58,790 nucleotides of DNA from Longimicrobiaceae bacterium (GTDB lineage Bacteria > Gemmatimonadota > Gemmatimonadetes > Longimicrobiales > Longimicrobiaceae): assembly GCA_036375715.1 (NCBI GenBank), contig DASVBS010000024.1, positions 1 through 58,790 of the forward strand, read 5' to 3'. Both the position numbers and the translations under genes were made by a program. The notes beneath the pieces were generated by a model that was given only the letters and a program-made list of their open reading frames with translations, was not told the origin of the DNA and did no database searches. Below, in pieces: positions 17,450 to 27,008 of the stretch. Positions within the stretch are counted from its first letter, which is position 1, and each line of letters begins with the position of its first letter.

Positions 17450-18748
17450 ATGCAGACGATGATGCCGCTCCAGGCACGGGACCACAATTCGCACCGTGTC
17501 AGGCTGTGCCTCGCTACGCAAGCGTTCTACCCCGTTTATGCTGGACCTGCAGTCCGCTTCGGACGCTATCTACCAGGGTTTCGGGCGCGAAATGTAGAGG
17601 TGGAGGTGTTCGCCGGCACGCCAAGCACGGTCAAGGCGGCGATGTCCGGCGTGCAGATGGCGACCACCAAAGATCGTTTGGGCACGATGCTTCCCGCCGA
17701 AACCGTTCTCGGCGTGCCGACCCACCGTGTACGGATGGGGGATGCGGGGCCGTTGCGCCGATCAATGATCTTCAGCAGGCGTCTGGTCGATTTCTGTCGC
17801 CATCCCCAACACCGTCCGGACGTCATACAGCTTCTCTCCCTTTCGTTCGTCGGCCTCCCGGCGCTGAGGCGCCTCCGAAGCATGGGCATCCCCCTGGTCT
17901 ATACCAGCACAATGCTGCCGGAGGAGCCAGCGAGCCGCATCCGCACCACATTACAACGTGGATCTATCACAATACCATTCAAGCTGTTGGATTGTGTTGT
18001 CGTGAGTAGCAGGCTCATGCTCGATCGGCTCCGAGCGCTGGGCGTCGAAACGCGGATCGAGGTTATTCCCAACGGAGTCGACACCGAGCGCTTCCGCCCC
18101 GCCTCCGGTGCCGACGAAAGGCAGGCTCTACGCAGCGCCCTCGGCATTGCGCCGGAGGACACAGTCTTGCTCTTTGTGGGACCGGTATCCCCGCGCAAGG
18201 GCATCGATCTGCTTCTAGAAGGTTGGTGCGAGCTCGCGCGCGACTATCCACGGCTTCACCTGCTCATAGTCGGACCGCGACGGGACGAGAGTGATCCTTC
18301 CCAGGCAGGTTTCGCACGGCGCCTCGAAATGCTTCTGAACGCGTCGGGCGCGGCGGACCGGGTTCATTTCGTCGGTCTCGTGGAAAACGTAGAGGAATAC
18401 ATGCGAGCGGCGGACGTGTTCGTCTTCCCTTCGCGGAGGGAGGGAATGCCCAACGTGGTACCGGAAGCGATGGCTTCCGGCTTACCCGTAGTCTGTACTC
18501 CCTTCATAGGGCTTCCAGCGGAGTTCGGAACTGCGGAGCGCCAGTATCTATTGGCGAGTTTTGATCCTCGCGTGCTCGCGAGGAGGATCGCGGAGGTTGT
18601 GGGCAATACCCGTATGCGGGAGGAACTCGGGCACGTGGCCCGGCGCTGGGTGGAGGATCGAATGGCCGTAACCAAGAGTCTCGACCAGTACGTGGACCTG
18701 TACCGTGGGCTGGCAATCGGCTCTGACACCACAGGAGTCCGTCGATGA
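17450..18748 (+). CDS. Family 4 glycosyltransferase (GT-B)
   Basis: It has 432 residues from the ATG at 17450; GT4 similarity begins at VRLCLATQAFYPVYAGPAVRFGRYL. The C-terminal half has FVGPVSPRKGIDLLLEGW and PSRREGMPNVVPEAMASGLPVV, the retaining E-x7-E motif. The substrate is unknown. Its stop overlaps the start of the flavoprotein gene (ATGA), suggesting coupled synthesis. Confidence 0.89.
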   Translation: MQTMMPLQARDHNSHRVRLCLATQAFYPVYAGPAVRFGRYLPGFRARNVEVEVFAGTPSTVKAAMSGVQMATTKDRLGTMLPAETVLGVPTHRVRMGDAGPLRRSMIFSRRLVDFCRHPQHRPDVIQLLSLSFVGLPALRRLRSMGIPLVYTSTMLPEEPASRIRTTLQRGSITIPFKLLDCVVVSSRLMLDRLRALGVETRIEVIPNGVDTERFRPASGADERQALRSALGIAPEDTVLLFVGPVSPRKGIDLLLEGWCELARDYPRLHLLIVGPRRDESDPSQAGFARRLEMLLNASGAADRVHFVGLVENVEEYMRAADVFVFPSRREGMPNVVPEAMASGLPVVCTPFIGLPAEFGTAERQYLLASFDPRVLARRIAEVVGNTRMREELGHVARRWVEDRMAVTKSLDQYVDLYRGLAIGSDTTGVRR

Positions 18749-20118
18749 TGAAGGACGTTCAGGGATTGGTCGTTGGCGGCGGGCCGTCGGGGCTGGCGGT
18801 GGCCTATGCGCTGCAGGGAAATACGCTGGTTCTGGAGAAAGAGGACACGGTCGGCGGATTGTGCCGGTCCATCACGCATTCCGGGAGCGTGTTCGATATC
18901 GGCGGACACTCGTTTCATACCCCGCATCCGGAAGTCTTCGAGCTGGTACAGCGGCTCATGGGCGGAGCCCTCGAGCTGCAGCAGCGTGACGCCCGCGTAT
19001 ACTCGCATGGAACGCTGATCCCCTATCCGTTCCAGAAGCACTTTGACCAGCTTCCGGATTCCGAGGTAGTTCAGGCGTGCGAGGAAGGCCTGCGCAACAT
19101 CGACCGGGATGCTCCGCCTCCCCAGAACTTCGAGGAGTATATCATCCAGAAGTTTGGACGGGGAATTGCCGAGCATTTCATGCTTCCATACAACCGGAAG
19201 CTGTGGGCGCGGGATATTCGCAAGATCTCGTGTGAATGGACGTCTGAGCGGGTAGCGGGACCGAAAGGCTCGGTCGAGCACTTCGACACCAATGGTGGCA
19301 AGCGGAAGCCGTTGCAGGCTGACACTCAGGTCGGCTATCCGCGCGTCGGTGGGTTCGAACAGATCTACAGGAGCTTTGTTCCGCACATTCCGGCGATCGA
19401 GTTCAATCGTGCTGTGACCAGCATTGATCCGGTGCGGCGTGTCGCGTCAACGGCGGATGGCTCCCACTACGGCTATGAGTTCCTGGTGTCGACCATGCCG
19501 TTGCCGCTTCTCGTCCGGATCGTTGACGGAACTCCGCCCGAGATTCAGGAAGCGGCCGACAAGCTGGAGTACATGTCCCTGCGCGTCGAGCTCCTGCTGA
19601 CCCGACGGCCGCTGACCACCCCCATTCAGCGCATCTACTGCGCCGGCGCCGAGGTTCCGGCACACAAGATCGCGCTCAATCACAATTCGTCGGATTATCT
19701 GCGGGCGCAGCCGCATCATGCCGTCATGGCGGAGGTGTCTCTATCTCCGGAGAAGCAGGTCGATGTGGATAGGATTGGCCCGGAGGTGACCGCCTTTCTG
19801 TGCGATATCGGCGTCCTGGATTCTCCTGAGGATATCGTCTGGACGGGGCATATCGACGTGAAGTACGCCTACCCGGTGTACACTCACGATCGACCGGCAC
19901 TTCTCCGCGAGATCAAGGAGTGGATGGCCCGGTACGACATCTACACCCTCGGGCGGTTCGGAGACTGGGAGTACGTCAACTCGGACCGTTGCATCGCAAA
20001 AGGCCTCGAGCTCGGCCGAGAGCTTCGGGACCGCTATCCGGCCGTCGGTTCCCGTCATGAGTCCCGTGCAGAGGAGCCACGCTCCTACGGCTCAACAGCT
20101 ATCGCTGTGAACCAGTAA
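18745..20118 (+). CDS. FAD-dependent UDP-galactopyranose-mutase-like / amine-oxidase-fold protein
   Basis: It has 457 residues. The N-terminal dinucleotide-binding motif is LVVGGGPSGLAVAYAL, followed by VLEKEDTVGGLCRS and FDIGGHSFHT, the pattern shared by UDP-galactopyranose mutase and protoporphyrinogen-oxidase-like proteins. YNRKLWARD and a C-terminal YTLGRFGDWEYVNSDRCIAKG (the second FAD contact) are also family-like. In glycan loci such proteins ring-contract or oxidise nucleotide sugars. It may therefore supply a furanose or oxidised sugar donor, which is an inference. It follows a GT4 gene with a 4-bp overlap. Confidence 0.8.
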   Translation: MMKDVQGLVVGGGPSGLAVAYALQGNTLVLEKEDTVGGLCRSITHSGSVFDIGGHSFHTPHPEVFELVQRLMGGALELQQRDARVYSHGTLIPYPFQKHFDQLPDSEVVQACEEGLRNIDRDAPPPQNFEEYIIQKFGRGIAEHFMLPYNRKLWARDIRKISCEWTSERVAGPKGSVEHFDTNGGKRKPLQADTQVGYPRVGGFEQIYRSFVPHIPAIEFNRAVTSIDPVRRVASTADGSHYGYEFLVSTMPLPLLVRIVDGTPPEIQEAADKLEYMSLRVELLLTRRPLTTPIQRIYCAGAEVPAHKIALNHNSSDYLRAQPHHAVMAEVSLSPEKQVDVDRIGPEVTAFLCDIGVLDSPEDIVWTGHIDVKYAYPVYTHDRPALLREIKEWMARYDIYTLGRFGDWEYVNSDRCIAKGLELGRELRDRYPAVGSRHESRAEEPRSYGSTAIAVNQ

Positions 20119-20194
20119 GCTTTCCTTAGGGCCCGACGCTCTCTCTCGGTTGTTCGGTACCACTACGCAGAGCAGACCTGCCCCTTCCACTGCG

Positions 20195-21118
20195 ATGGCT
20201 CCAACTCTTCCGGTGCGCCTCATGATCGTAGGGGCGCCGAAGGCCGGCACTACTGCGCTGAAGTACTACCTTGGCCAGCACCCTGGTGTCTGTACGCACT
20301 CTCAGCGCGAAATGCAGTTCTTTGCAAATGACGAGCGATACGGACGGGGGTACGAAGCTGTCTATCCGATGTACTTCCGGCCAAAGAGCCAGGCGCAGGT
20401 AATCTGCGGCAAGAGCGTCGCGATGATGTATTCCGCGGAGGCGATGGCGCGGCTGCAGCGCCACAACCCTGACGTTCATGTTGTGGTTCTACTGCGTAAC
20501 CCCGTTGACCGCGCGTATTCCGAGTTCTGGTATGCTCGACGGCGTGGGTGGGAGCCGCTTTCGTCATTCGAGGCGGCGATCGCTGATGATGGCTCACGAT
20601 TCGGACGCGACGCGGCCCGACGCTTCCGATGCTCCTACCTGGAGCGCTCCAGCTATGCCCCCTATCTGGAGGCGATTCTGCGCCAGTTCGCGCGGGAGCA
20701 GGTTCACGTCATTCTGCTCGAGGACCTTGCAGCGGATGCGGTGGGTGTGTGCCAGTCGCTGCTCCGACTCTTCCCTGAGCTGGACCCGAACGTCGTCCCA
20801 TCGGTCGATCGGCGTAAGAACGCCGCCGCCCTTCCGCGATCGAAAAGGGTGCTCGCCCTGACCTCCTCTCGTGATGTTGCACCCCGCCTTCGATCAGTGC
20901 TCGCTCGTATCCTGCCGGAGAGAATCAGGCACAGCGTGAAGGACGCAATTCAGCGTGTGAACGAACGCGAGGTCCGCCTGCCTGCGCTCGATCCCGCTAC
21001 GCGGCTCCAGCTCAATGAGTACTTCCTGAAGCGCAATCGCGCCCTCGCGAACCTGCTCGGCCGGGATCTCAGTCACTGGTACCAGGTTGGACTTCAGGGA
21101 GCGGCGCAACGTGTCTAG
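20195..21118 (+). CDS. Sulfotransferase (PAPS-dependent)
   Basis: It has 307 residues from the ATG at 20195 (a TTG at 20150 is possible). The 5'-phosphosulfate-binding loop is VGAPKAGTTALKYYL, and the 3'-phosphate-binding segment is LLRNPVDRAYSEFWY. This pattern matches heparan-type N/O-sulfotransferases. It would transfer sulfate from PAPS to a sugar hydroxyl or amine of the growing polymer in the cytosol. It is the first of four sulfotransferases in the locus. PAPS synthesis genes are not in the window. Confidence 0.9.
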   Translation: MAPTLPVRLMIVGAPKAGTTALKYYLGQHPGVCTHSQREMQFFANDERYGRGYEAVYPMYFRPKSQAQVICGKSVAMMYSAEAMARLQRHNPDVHVVVLLRNPVDRAYSEFWYARRRGWEPLSSFEAAIADDGSRFGRDAARRFRCSYLERSSYAPYLEAILRQFAREQVHVILLEDLAADAVGVCQSLLRLFPELDPNVVPSVDRRKNAAALPRSKRVLALTSSRDVAPRLRSVLARILPERIRHSVKDAIQRVNEREVRLPALDPATRLQLNEYFLKRNRALANLLGRDLSHWYQVGLQGAAQRV

Positions 21119-21160
21119 TAATGGATTGAGCGAGTGCGCTCGCCTCGAGGCGTCGCGAGA

Positions 21161-22567
21161 ATGCTGACGATCAAATCGCGTGAGCAGCTGCTGCCGCAGT
21201 TCATCCTCGGCGGGTGTGTGGCCCTCGCGGCCTTGTACGGGGTGGTCGTAGCGGATCACGGCACCGATGCGCTGCTGCTGCTCGCGGGAGGCGCTGCCGT
21301 TCTCGTCATCATGATATGGCCTACCATCGGCCTTCTCCTGCTTGCCGCGACGATCCCGCTCGAGAACCTGCTCATGGTAGGCGAGGGCTTCACCGCCACC
21401 CGTCTTCTCGGAATCCTCGTCTGTGGCGCGTGGTTCGTCCAGAAGATCGTTCATCGGGAGTCCTTCGCCTCTCTGCTATCCTCCAGCTACTTCGTGATGG
21501 GCGGCCTCTTTGTCCTGCTCGTTGTGTCATCCATCACATGGGCGCATAACCCGCTCATTGCACGGAGTGGCGCGATCTCGCTGGTTCAGGCGTTCGCCCT
21601 TGGCATGATCATCATCGATCTAGCCGGTTCGTGGCGACGTATGGACAGTTTGATACGAGTCCTGATTTTGAGTGCCGGCGTGGCCTCGACGATGACGCTC
21701 ACCCAAGCTCTGATTGGCGGGTTGCGTCGCGGCGGTGACGATATCGCTGGGGGAGTAAACGGCACGGCGGTAGTGCTGCTGACCCTGCTCCCATTCTGCT
21801 TTTATCTCCTGCGTTCGCACACGACCAGCGTCTGGCGAGTTCTTGGCATCGCCGTGGCTGCGGCCTCCGTGGTTGCCATTATCGTAACGTACTCACGGAT
21901 GAATCTGATGTTGCTGGTTCCGGTGCTGCTGGCCCAGTACTGGTTTGTATTCCGTGGTCGCCAGGGCCGCGCCTGGCTCGGTGTGCTTACAGTAGCCGGC
22001 CTGGTGGGAACACTCCTCTGGGTCCCTTGGGATCGAGTCGCGCAACGTATCCAGACCATCGGGCCCTACATGGAGAGTACGTTGAGCCAGGACGGTGGGA
22101 CCTACAGTGGGCGTGGCTACCATATGCGGGTCGGGCTGGCAATCGCTCGCGACCACCCGCTCTTCGGGGTTGGATACAACAACTACGGTGAGCTTTTCCT
22201 GCGCGAGTATCAGTATACTGTGGCCGGATCTGACAGGATTTATACCAACCGCCGTAGTCCACATAGCAGCCTGATAGGCATACTGGCCGACCTTGGCGCC
22301 GTCGGTATCCTCACCTGGGTTCTACTTATCGGGGCCGCGATACGGGGTGTGCTGCGAGCATGGTACTCGACTCAGGGCGCTACGGAACGGGATCGCCATT
22401 ACTTGGTCCAGGCCCTTACTCTTGCGCTTCTGCTTCACGCAATCCCTTACGGCTTCTACCTGCCTAACCAGAAGGAGAAGATCTTCTGGGTCTTGATTGC
22501 GATGAGCACAGTAGTCGATCGCTTGGCAAGGGCTGATCGCGCTACGCTGGCTCCCTCCCGCAGCTAG
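21161..22567 (+). CDS. O-antigen ligase/polymerase family membrane protein (Wzy/WaaL-like)
   Basis: It has 468 residues with roughly ten to twelve hydrophobic segments. The start at ATG 21161 is preferred to the GTG at 21134. The large periplasmic loop carries the family pattern YSGRGYHMRVGLAIARDHPLFGVGYNNY, and RRSPHSSLIGILADLG holds the conserved His. The family polymerises lipid-linked repeat units or ligates polymer to a carrier in the periplasm. With a Wza and Wzc in the same locus, a Wzy role is likely. No Wzx flippase was recognised in the window. Confidence 0.87.
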   Translation: MLTIKSREQLLPQFILGGCVALAALYGVVVADHGTDALLLLAGGAAVLVIMIWPTIGLLLLAATIPLENLLMVGEGFTATRLLGILVCGAWFVQKIVHRESFASLLSSSYFVMGGLFVLLVVSSITWAHNPLIARSGAISLVQAFALGMIIIDLAGSWRRMDSLIRVLILSAGVASTMTLTQALIGGLRRGGDDIAGGVNGTAVVLLTLLPFCFYLLRSHTTSVWRVLGIAVAAASVVAIIVTYSRMNLMLLVPVLLAQYWFVFRGRQGRAWLGVLTVAGLVGTLLWVPWDRVAQRIQTIGPYMESTLSQDGGTYSGRGYHMRVGLAIARDHPLFGVGYNNYGELFLREYQYTVAGSDRIYTNRRSPHSSLIGILADLGAVGILTWVLLIGAAIRGVLRAWYSTQGATERDRHYLVQALTLALLLHAIPYGFYLPNQKEKIFWVLIAMSTVVDRLARADRATLAPSRS

Positions 22568-22639
22568 GTCTCCCTGGTCGTCACACATATCAGCCGCGCA
22601 CGTACTCCGGGTCGTGCGCGGACTCCGGCCACCGCCCCG

Positions 22640-23608
22640 ATGGCAACGCCTATCTTCGTTGTCGGAAAGCATCGTTCGGGGACCACCTGGCTCGCGAATC
22701 AGTTATGCGAGCACTCGCAGGTGGTTGGCGTTCGTCATACTCAGCACCACGGCCTGCATGAGAGTGCCTACTTCGATGCTATCGACGGTCGTTATGGCGA
22801 TCTCCGGGTTCCAGCCAACTACATAGAGTTTGTGGAGATCGTCAGCTTGAGCGACTACTTCCGACTCGCCGGTGCGACGCGCGAGTTCCTGTACTCGCTG
22901 TGGCCGACGACCTATGCAGATGTCTTCCAGCGGGTGATGGACCGGTTCGCGGGTGACAATTCCGCGAACTACTGGGTCGAAAAGAGTCCTTCTCATTCTC
23001 TGCTGGTCCATCGCCTCGCGCGACTTTACCCCACGGCTCGCTTCATCGCAGTGAGACGCGACGTTGAGGACGTAGCTGCGTCTTCCATCGCGCTGGCTAT
23101 CCGCCGGGACCCGTCGCTCGCCGAGGACGCTTCTTGGCGACGGCGCGAGTTGCTGCGCACCGCTCTCAGCTGGGCCTGCTATAACCGGATACTGGAGGGT
23201 TTCGGACGTCGCTCCCGGCGGCTCTTGTGGGTGCGATACGAGGATCTTCGGGCCGATATGCCCGCGTCGATGGAGCGTATCTGCCAGTTTCTGGGGCTTG
23301 GCTTCGAGCCACAGGTCTGCGACCCGAGCTTCGCGCCAAACTCCGGCTACTCGGGCAGGAATGGTCGGGAGGGGCTTTCTCGGAGTGAGCGGCGTCTGGC
23401 CCGCTTGATCGCCGGGATCGGCCTTGCGATTCCCTGGAGCCTTCTCCGCGAGGCTCTTGCCTACGCACGACGTGGGCACCGACGCCCGCTTCCCAAATGG
23501 TTCTTCTCCATGCTCGACGTGCCCTGGCGGCGGCCGGATCTGCTCCCGCGGACGATAACTGGTTTCGAGGTCGCAGCCGGCTCACCCATGGTCCAACGTG
23601 ATGGATGA
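22640..23608 (+). CDS. Sulfotransferase (PAPS-dependent)
   Basis: It has 322 residues. The phosphosulfate loop is VVGKHRSGTTWLANQL near the N-terminus; the 3'-phosphate segment is RFIAVRRDVEDVAASSIA. WVEKSPSHSLLVHRL is a further conserved block. It belongs to the broad sulfotransferase family seen with extracellular glycans. Its C-terminus overlaps the next GT4 start by 8 bp. The acceptor is not identifiable. Confidence 0.88.
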   Translation: MATPIFVVGKHRSGTTWLANQLCEHSQVVGVRHTQHHGLHESAYFDAIDGRYGDLRVPANYIEFVEIVSLSDYFRLAGATREFLYSLWPTTYADVFQRVMDRFAGDNSANYWVEKSPSHSLLVHRLARLYPTARFIAVRRDVEDVAASSIALAIRRDPSLAEDASWRRRELLRTALSWACYNRILEGFGRRSRRLLWVRYEDLRADMPASMERICQFLGLGFEPQVCDPSFAPNSGYSGRNGREGLSRSERRLARLIAGIGLAIPWSLLREALAYARRGHRRPLPKWFFSMLDVPWRRPDLLPRTITGFEVAAGSPMVQRDG

Positions 23609-24797
23609 GCCCATCAAGGTGTGCCACATCCTTTCCACTTTCGCCCCGCTGGTCGGCGGCATCCAGAAGAGCACGGAAAGGTTGTGCGTCACTCTGCGCG
23701 AACAAGGAGTGGACGCCGTCGTTCTCACCCGTCGCTTGCCGGGTCTTAGCTCGTCGGATGAGTGCAACGGAGTCCCCGTGGTCCGGGCTGGACATCCGTC
23801 TCGGAGCAAGTTGGGGGCAGCAACGTTCGTCATTCATAGTCTCTGGTTGCTCGGCACGCGCTACCGGGCAACGCGGCTACTTCACGTCCAGAGCATCGAT
23901 GCACCGCTGCTCATCGGCCTTCTGTGCAAAGTCCTGCTGGGAAGAAGAGTGGTCGCCACGATTCATGGCGAGATGATGATCGTGGAGCAGAAGCGATCCC
24001 GGTTGGGCCGTTTGCGCGTTCGGCTGATGAGCCGTCTGGTCGACTGTTTCACGGCGCTGAGCCCGCAAATGGAACGACAGCTCCGCGAAGAGAAGGTGCC
24101 TCCCTCCGCAATCCGCTTCATCCCCAACGGCATAGATCAGGACGTGTTCCGGCCGGCTACGGAAGCCGAGAAGCAAGCCGCACGTAGGCGTCTCGACCTT
24201 CCGGATTCGGCGGTGATAGTGCTGTATGTCGGTCGCCTCATCGAGCTGAAGCAGGTCGACGTTTTGCTGAAGGCCTGGTCCCAACGATCAGCATGCGGAG
24301 ATGACCTCCTAGTGATCGTCGGGGACGGTCCAGAGATGAATGGCCTGCAGCGACTAGCACAGTCGCTGGGCATCGCTGCCCGCTTCTTCGGCGCCCAGAC
24401 CGATGTCGCCTCGTTTCTCCGAGCGTCAGATGTGTTCGTCCTTCCGTCTCGCATGGAAGGTCTTTCCGTGGCCTTGCTCGAGGCGATGTCTTCCGGGCTC
24501 GCGGTCATCGTGAGCGATCTACCCGGAAATCTCGCGGTCGTTCGGAATGATGTTAACGGCATGGTGGTCCCTGCGGCGGACCGGCAAGCACTCGTTCGAG
24601 CGTTGAATGAGATGCTCAGCTCGGGATCCCGTCGCAATCGTCTGGGTGCGGTGGCGAGCAGGACGATCGGCGAGATGTTCTCTTTGACTCGAGTCGCCGC
24701 TGAGCATAAAGGGATGTACGCGGAACTTCTCCGGCGCAGCGCCACGGCTCCGAAGCTGACCTCGGCAGCTCTGAACGCCCCGTCAACAGACAAGTAG
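23601..24797 (+). CDS. Family 4 glycosyltransferase (GT-B)
   Basis: It has 398 residues. The donor loop is VCHILSTFAPLVGGIQKSTERL, and VATIHGEMM follows. The C-terminal half has YVGRLIELKQVDVLLKAW, IVGDGPEMNGL and PSRMEGLSVALLEAMSSGLAVI, with the retaining E-x7-E. The start overlaps the preceding sulfotransferase; a GTG one codon upstream is also possible. It is a cytosolic enzyme of repeat-unit assembly. Confidence 0.9.
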   Translation: MDEPIKVCHILSTFAPLVGGIQKSTERLCVTLREQGVDAVVLTRRLPGLSSSDECNGVPVVRAGHPSRSKLGAATFVIHSLWLLGTRYRATRLLHVQSIDAPLLIGLLCKVLLGRRVVATIHGEMMIVEQKRSRLGRLRVRLMSRLVDCFTALSPQMERQLREEKVPPSAIRFIPNGIDQDVFRPATEAEKQAARRRLDLPDSAVIVLYVGRLIELKQVDVLLKAWSQRSACGDDLLVIVGDGPEMNGLQRLAQSLGIAARFFGAQTDVASFLRASDVFVLPSRMEGLSVALLEAMSSGLAVIVSDLPGNLAVVRNDVNGMVVPAADRQALVRALNEMLSSGSRRNRLGAVASRTIGEMFSLTRVAAEHKGMYAELLRRSATAPKLTSAALNAPSTDK

Positions 24798-24810
24798 CGC
24801 TCTGGCTTCC

Positions 24811-26106
24811 ATGGTTCTCCGCGTCAAGCCGGTCCCTGAGTCCCGCCATCCGGGGAAAGGCCCGTCCGAGCAGAAGCCGGTCCTCGCCGGTGTGATGGGG
24901 TCGTTCTCCAATCTGGCGAAGTCGCGAAACTGGAGAGACCTGGAGGAGTTCTTCAATCCAGCAGGTGCATTCCGCGAGGTGCATCTGATCTCGATGGGGG
25001 ACGACCACGAGTACGAGCACATCCGCTTCGGAACGGTCGTCGTCCACCCGATTCGGTCGCTGTCCGAGGCCCCGCGCCTTCGAATCATCAACAACCTCTA
25101 TACGATGGCCTGCGCGCTCCGGCGACTTCGGAGGGTGCTTCGGGAGCACGATATCGCGCTGGTCGCGCAGATCTTCGGCGGTCCGCTGAAATTCGGTTTG
25201 CCGGCCGTGGTGGCCGCAAAGGAGGCGGGGCTTCCTTCCGTCATTTCGCTCCACAACGACTACGAGCGAATGATGGCCCTGACGTATTCACGACCGTTGC
25301 GGTGGGCTGCCCGATTCGTCTGGGATTACCTGTTCCGCAACTGCACGCGGGTGCGGAGCGTCAGCCGCTACATCGCTGATTTCGCCATCCGCGCCGGCGT
25401 TCCGCCGAAAAAGGTGCAGGTCATTCCGAACAAAGAAGATCTCGAGAAGTTTCAGGCAACGCCGTCTCGTGAAGAGTTGCTGAAGATGACGGCGGAGATC
25501 GGCCTTCGCGAGGTCTCTGCCGACAGTGTGATTCTCCTTACCGTCGCGCGGTTGACTCCCGCGAAGAACATTGCCGGAATGCTGCGGGGATTCGCGCGGG
25601 CGGCTGCGAAGATTCCGCACCTCTACTACGTGATCGCCGGGGACGGTCCTCTCCGCTCCGAGCTGCAACGGCTTGCCATCCAGCTCGGTGTTGCCGACCG
25701 CGTCTTCTTCCTCGGGTTCGTAGCTCACGATAGGCTGAGAACTCTCTACCATCTTGCAGACGTATTCCTGTTCGCGACGCACTACGAAGGGCAGCCCCGG
25801 GTTCTGGTCGAGGCGATGCTTGCCAGGCTTCCCGTTGTGTGTGCCAACTATGGTCAGGTATGTGAGGTGGTGCGGGACGGGCACGACGGGATATGGGTAG
25901 ACCCGAATAACGTATCCGACATTGCGAACGCATTGGAGACCCTGGCGGCGGATGCCGACCTTCGACGGGGCATGTCCATGCACCCTGACTTCGACGCGGG
26001 CCTGTACTCGGTAGAGCGTGTGGGCGCTCAGGAGGCGGCATTCTACCTGTCGCTGCTCGCCCCTCGCCAGACCTCGGCGATTACAGCCATACCGAAGGCG
26101 TCGTAA
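24811..26106 (+). CDS. Family 4 glycosyltransferase (GT-B)
   Basis: It has 431 residues. The central features are ISLHNDYERMM, a VRSVSRYIADF helix, VIPNKEDLEKF and LLTVARLTPAKNIAGMLRGF. The donor-binding region is THYEGQPRVLVEAMLARLPVV with the E-x7-E pattern. The N-terminal half has a longer entry than typical, with a conserved VMGSFSNLAKSRNW segment. It is directly followed (2 bp) by a sulfotransferase, suggesting a sugar-then-sulfate order that remains inference. Confidence 0.87.
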   Translation: MVLRVKPVPESRHPGKGPSEQKPVLAGVMGSFSNLAKSRNWRDLEEFFNPAGAFREVHLISMGDDHEYEHIRFGTVVVHPIRSLSEAPRLRIINNLYTMACALRRLRRVLREHDIALVAQIFGGPLKFGLPAVVAAKEAGLPSVISLHNDYERMMALTYSRPLRWAARFVWDYLFRNCTRVRSVSRYIADFAIRAGVPPKKVQVIPNKEDLEKFQATPSREELLKMTAEIGLREVSADSVILLTVARLTPAKNIAGMLRGFARAAAKIPHLYYVIAGDGPLRSELQRLAIQLGVADRVFFLGFVAHDRLRTLYHLADVFLFATHYEGQPRVLVEAMLARLPVVCANYGQVCEVVRDGHDGIWVDPNNVSDIANALETLAADADLRRGMSMHPDFDAGLYSVERVGAQEAAFYLSLLAPRQTSAITAIPKAS

Positions 26107-26108
26107 GC

Positions 26109-27008
26109 GTGGTCATCTACATCGCCGGGTATGGACGGAGCGGATCGACGATCCTCTCCATCATTCTCGGAGCCCATCCGGAGATCGCAAGCGTTGGTGA
26201 AATCGCCTTCGCCCATGAGGACTGGTTCGATCCAAATCGTGCTTGTTCCTGCCTCCGTCCGTATCCCGAGTGTGAGTTCTGGAGTGACTTCCTTCCCCTC
26301 GCTCATCCCCAAGCGACTCGCAGTGCGCGACTGACTGAGCGGGTGCTGGCGCTTCCGCTGCTCTGGCTCGGTTTGCTGCCGGGTTCGCGCCGGTCTGCGT
26401 ACCAGGCGTTCCAAGCGAATCTTCTAGCGGGCATCCGCAGAAAGACGGCCAAACCCATCATTGTGGATGCCTCCAAGTCCGCGCGCCTCACGGCGGCAAG
26501 GCCTCTGGCGCTCGCCCGCCTGCTAGATGAGGACGTGTTCGTGATCCACATGGTGCGTGACGGGCGTGCGACCGTACGGTCGTTGGTGCGTACCGGGAGC
26601 AACTGGGCCCTCGAAGGACGCGTGCCTCCTCTCAAAGCTCCGGTACTGCGGGCAGTGCTGGGATGGGTGCTGACGAATCTCTGGACGTCCACGCTGCGCT
26701 GGGCTCTGGGGCGCGACCGGTATATACGCCTGCGATACGAGGACTTCGTCGCCGAACCGGGCGCTACGCTTCGGCGGCTTGGCAACTTCCTAGGGGTGAA
26801 CCTGGAGCCGGTCGTGGAGAGATTGCAGGCGGGAGAGACCTTCTCGGCTGAGCACATGGTGGGAGGAAATCGCGTCCGCTTCGAGACGCAGATCGCGCTC
26901 AGGCCGAATGCCGTTGCGGCCAAGGATACCGCATTGGCCGGACGGGAGAGACAGCTGTTCGCTCTTTTGGGTGCGTGGCTCAATCGCCGCTACGGGTATG
27001 CGGACTAG
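26109..27008 (+). CDS. Sulfotransferase (PAPS-dependent)
   Basis: It has 299 residues, starting at a GTG 2 bp after the previous stop. The phosphosulfate loop is IAGYGRSGSTILSIIL and the 3'-phosphate region is FVIHMVRDGRATVRSLVR. YIRLRYEDFVAEPGATLRRL is the usual C-terminal family block. Together with the three other sulfotransferases it supports a polymer sulfated at several positions. Its end overlaps the next GT4 by 11 bp. Confidence 0.88.
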   Translation: MVIYIAGYGRSGSTILSIILGAHPEIASVGEIAFAHEDWFDPNRACSCLRPYPECEFWSDFLPLAHPQATRSARLTERVLALPLLWLGLLPGSRRSAYQAFQANLLAGIRRKTAKPIIVDASKSARLTAARPLALARLLDEDVFVIHMVRDGRATVRSLVRTGSNWALEGRVPPLKAPVLRAVLGWVLTNLWTSTLRWALGRDRYIRLRYEDFVAEPGATLRRLGNFLGVNLEPVVERLQAGETFSAEHMVGGNRVRFETQIALRPNAVAAKDTALAGRERQLFALLGAWLNRRYGYAD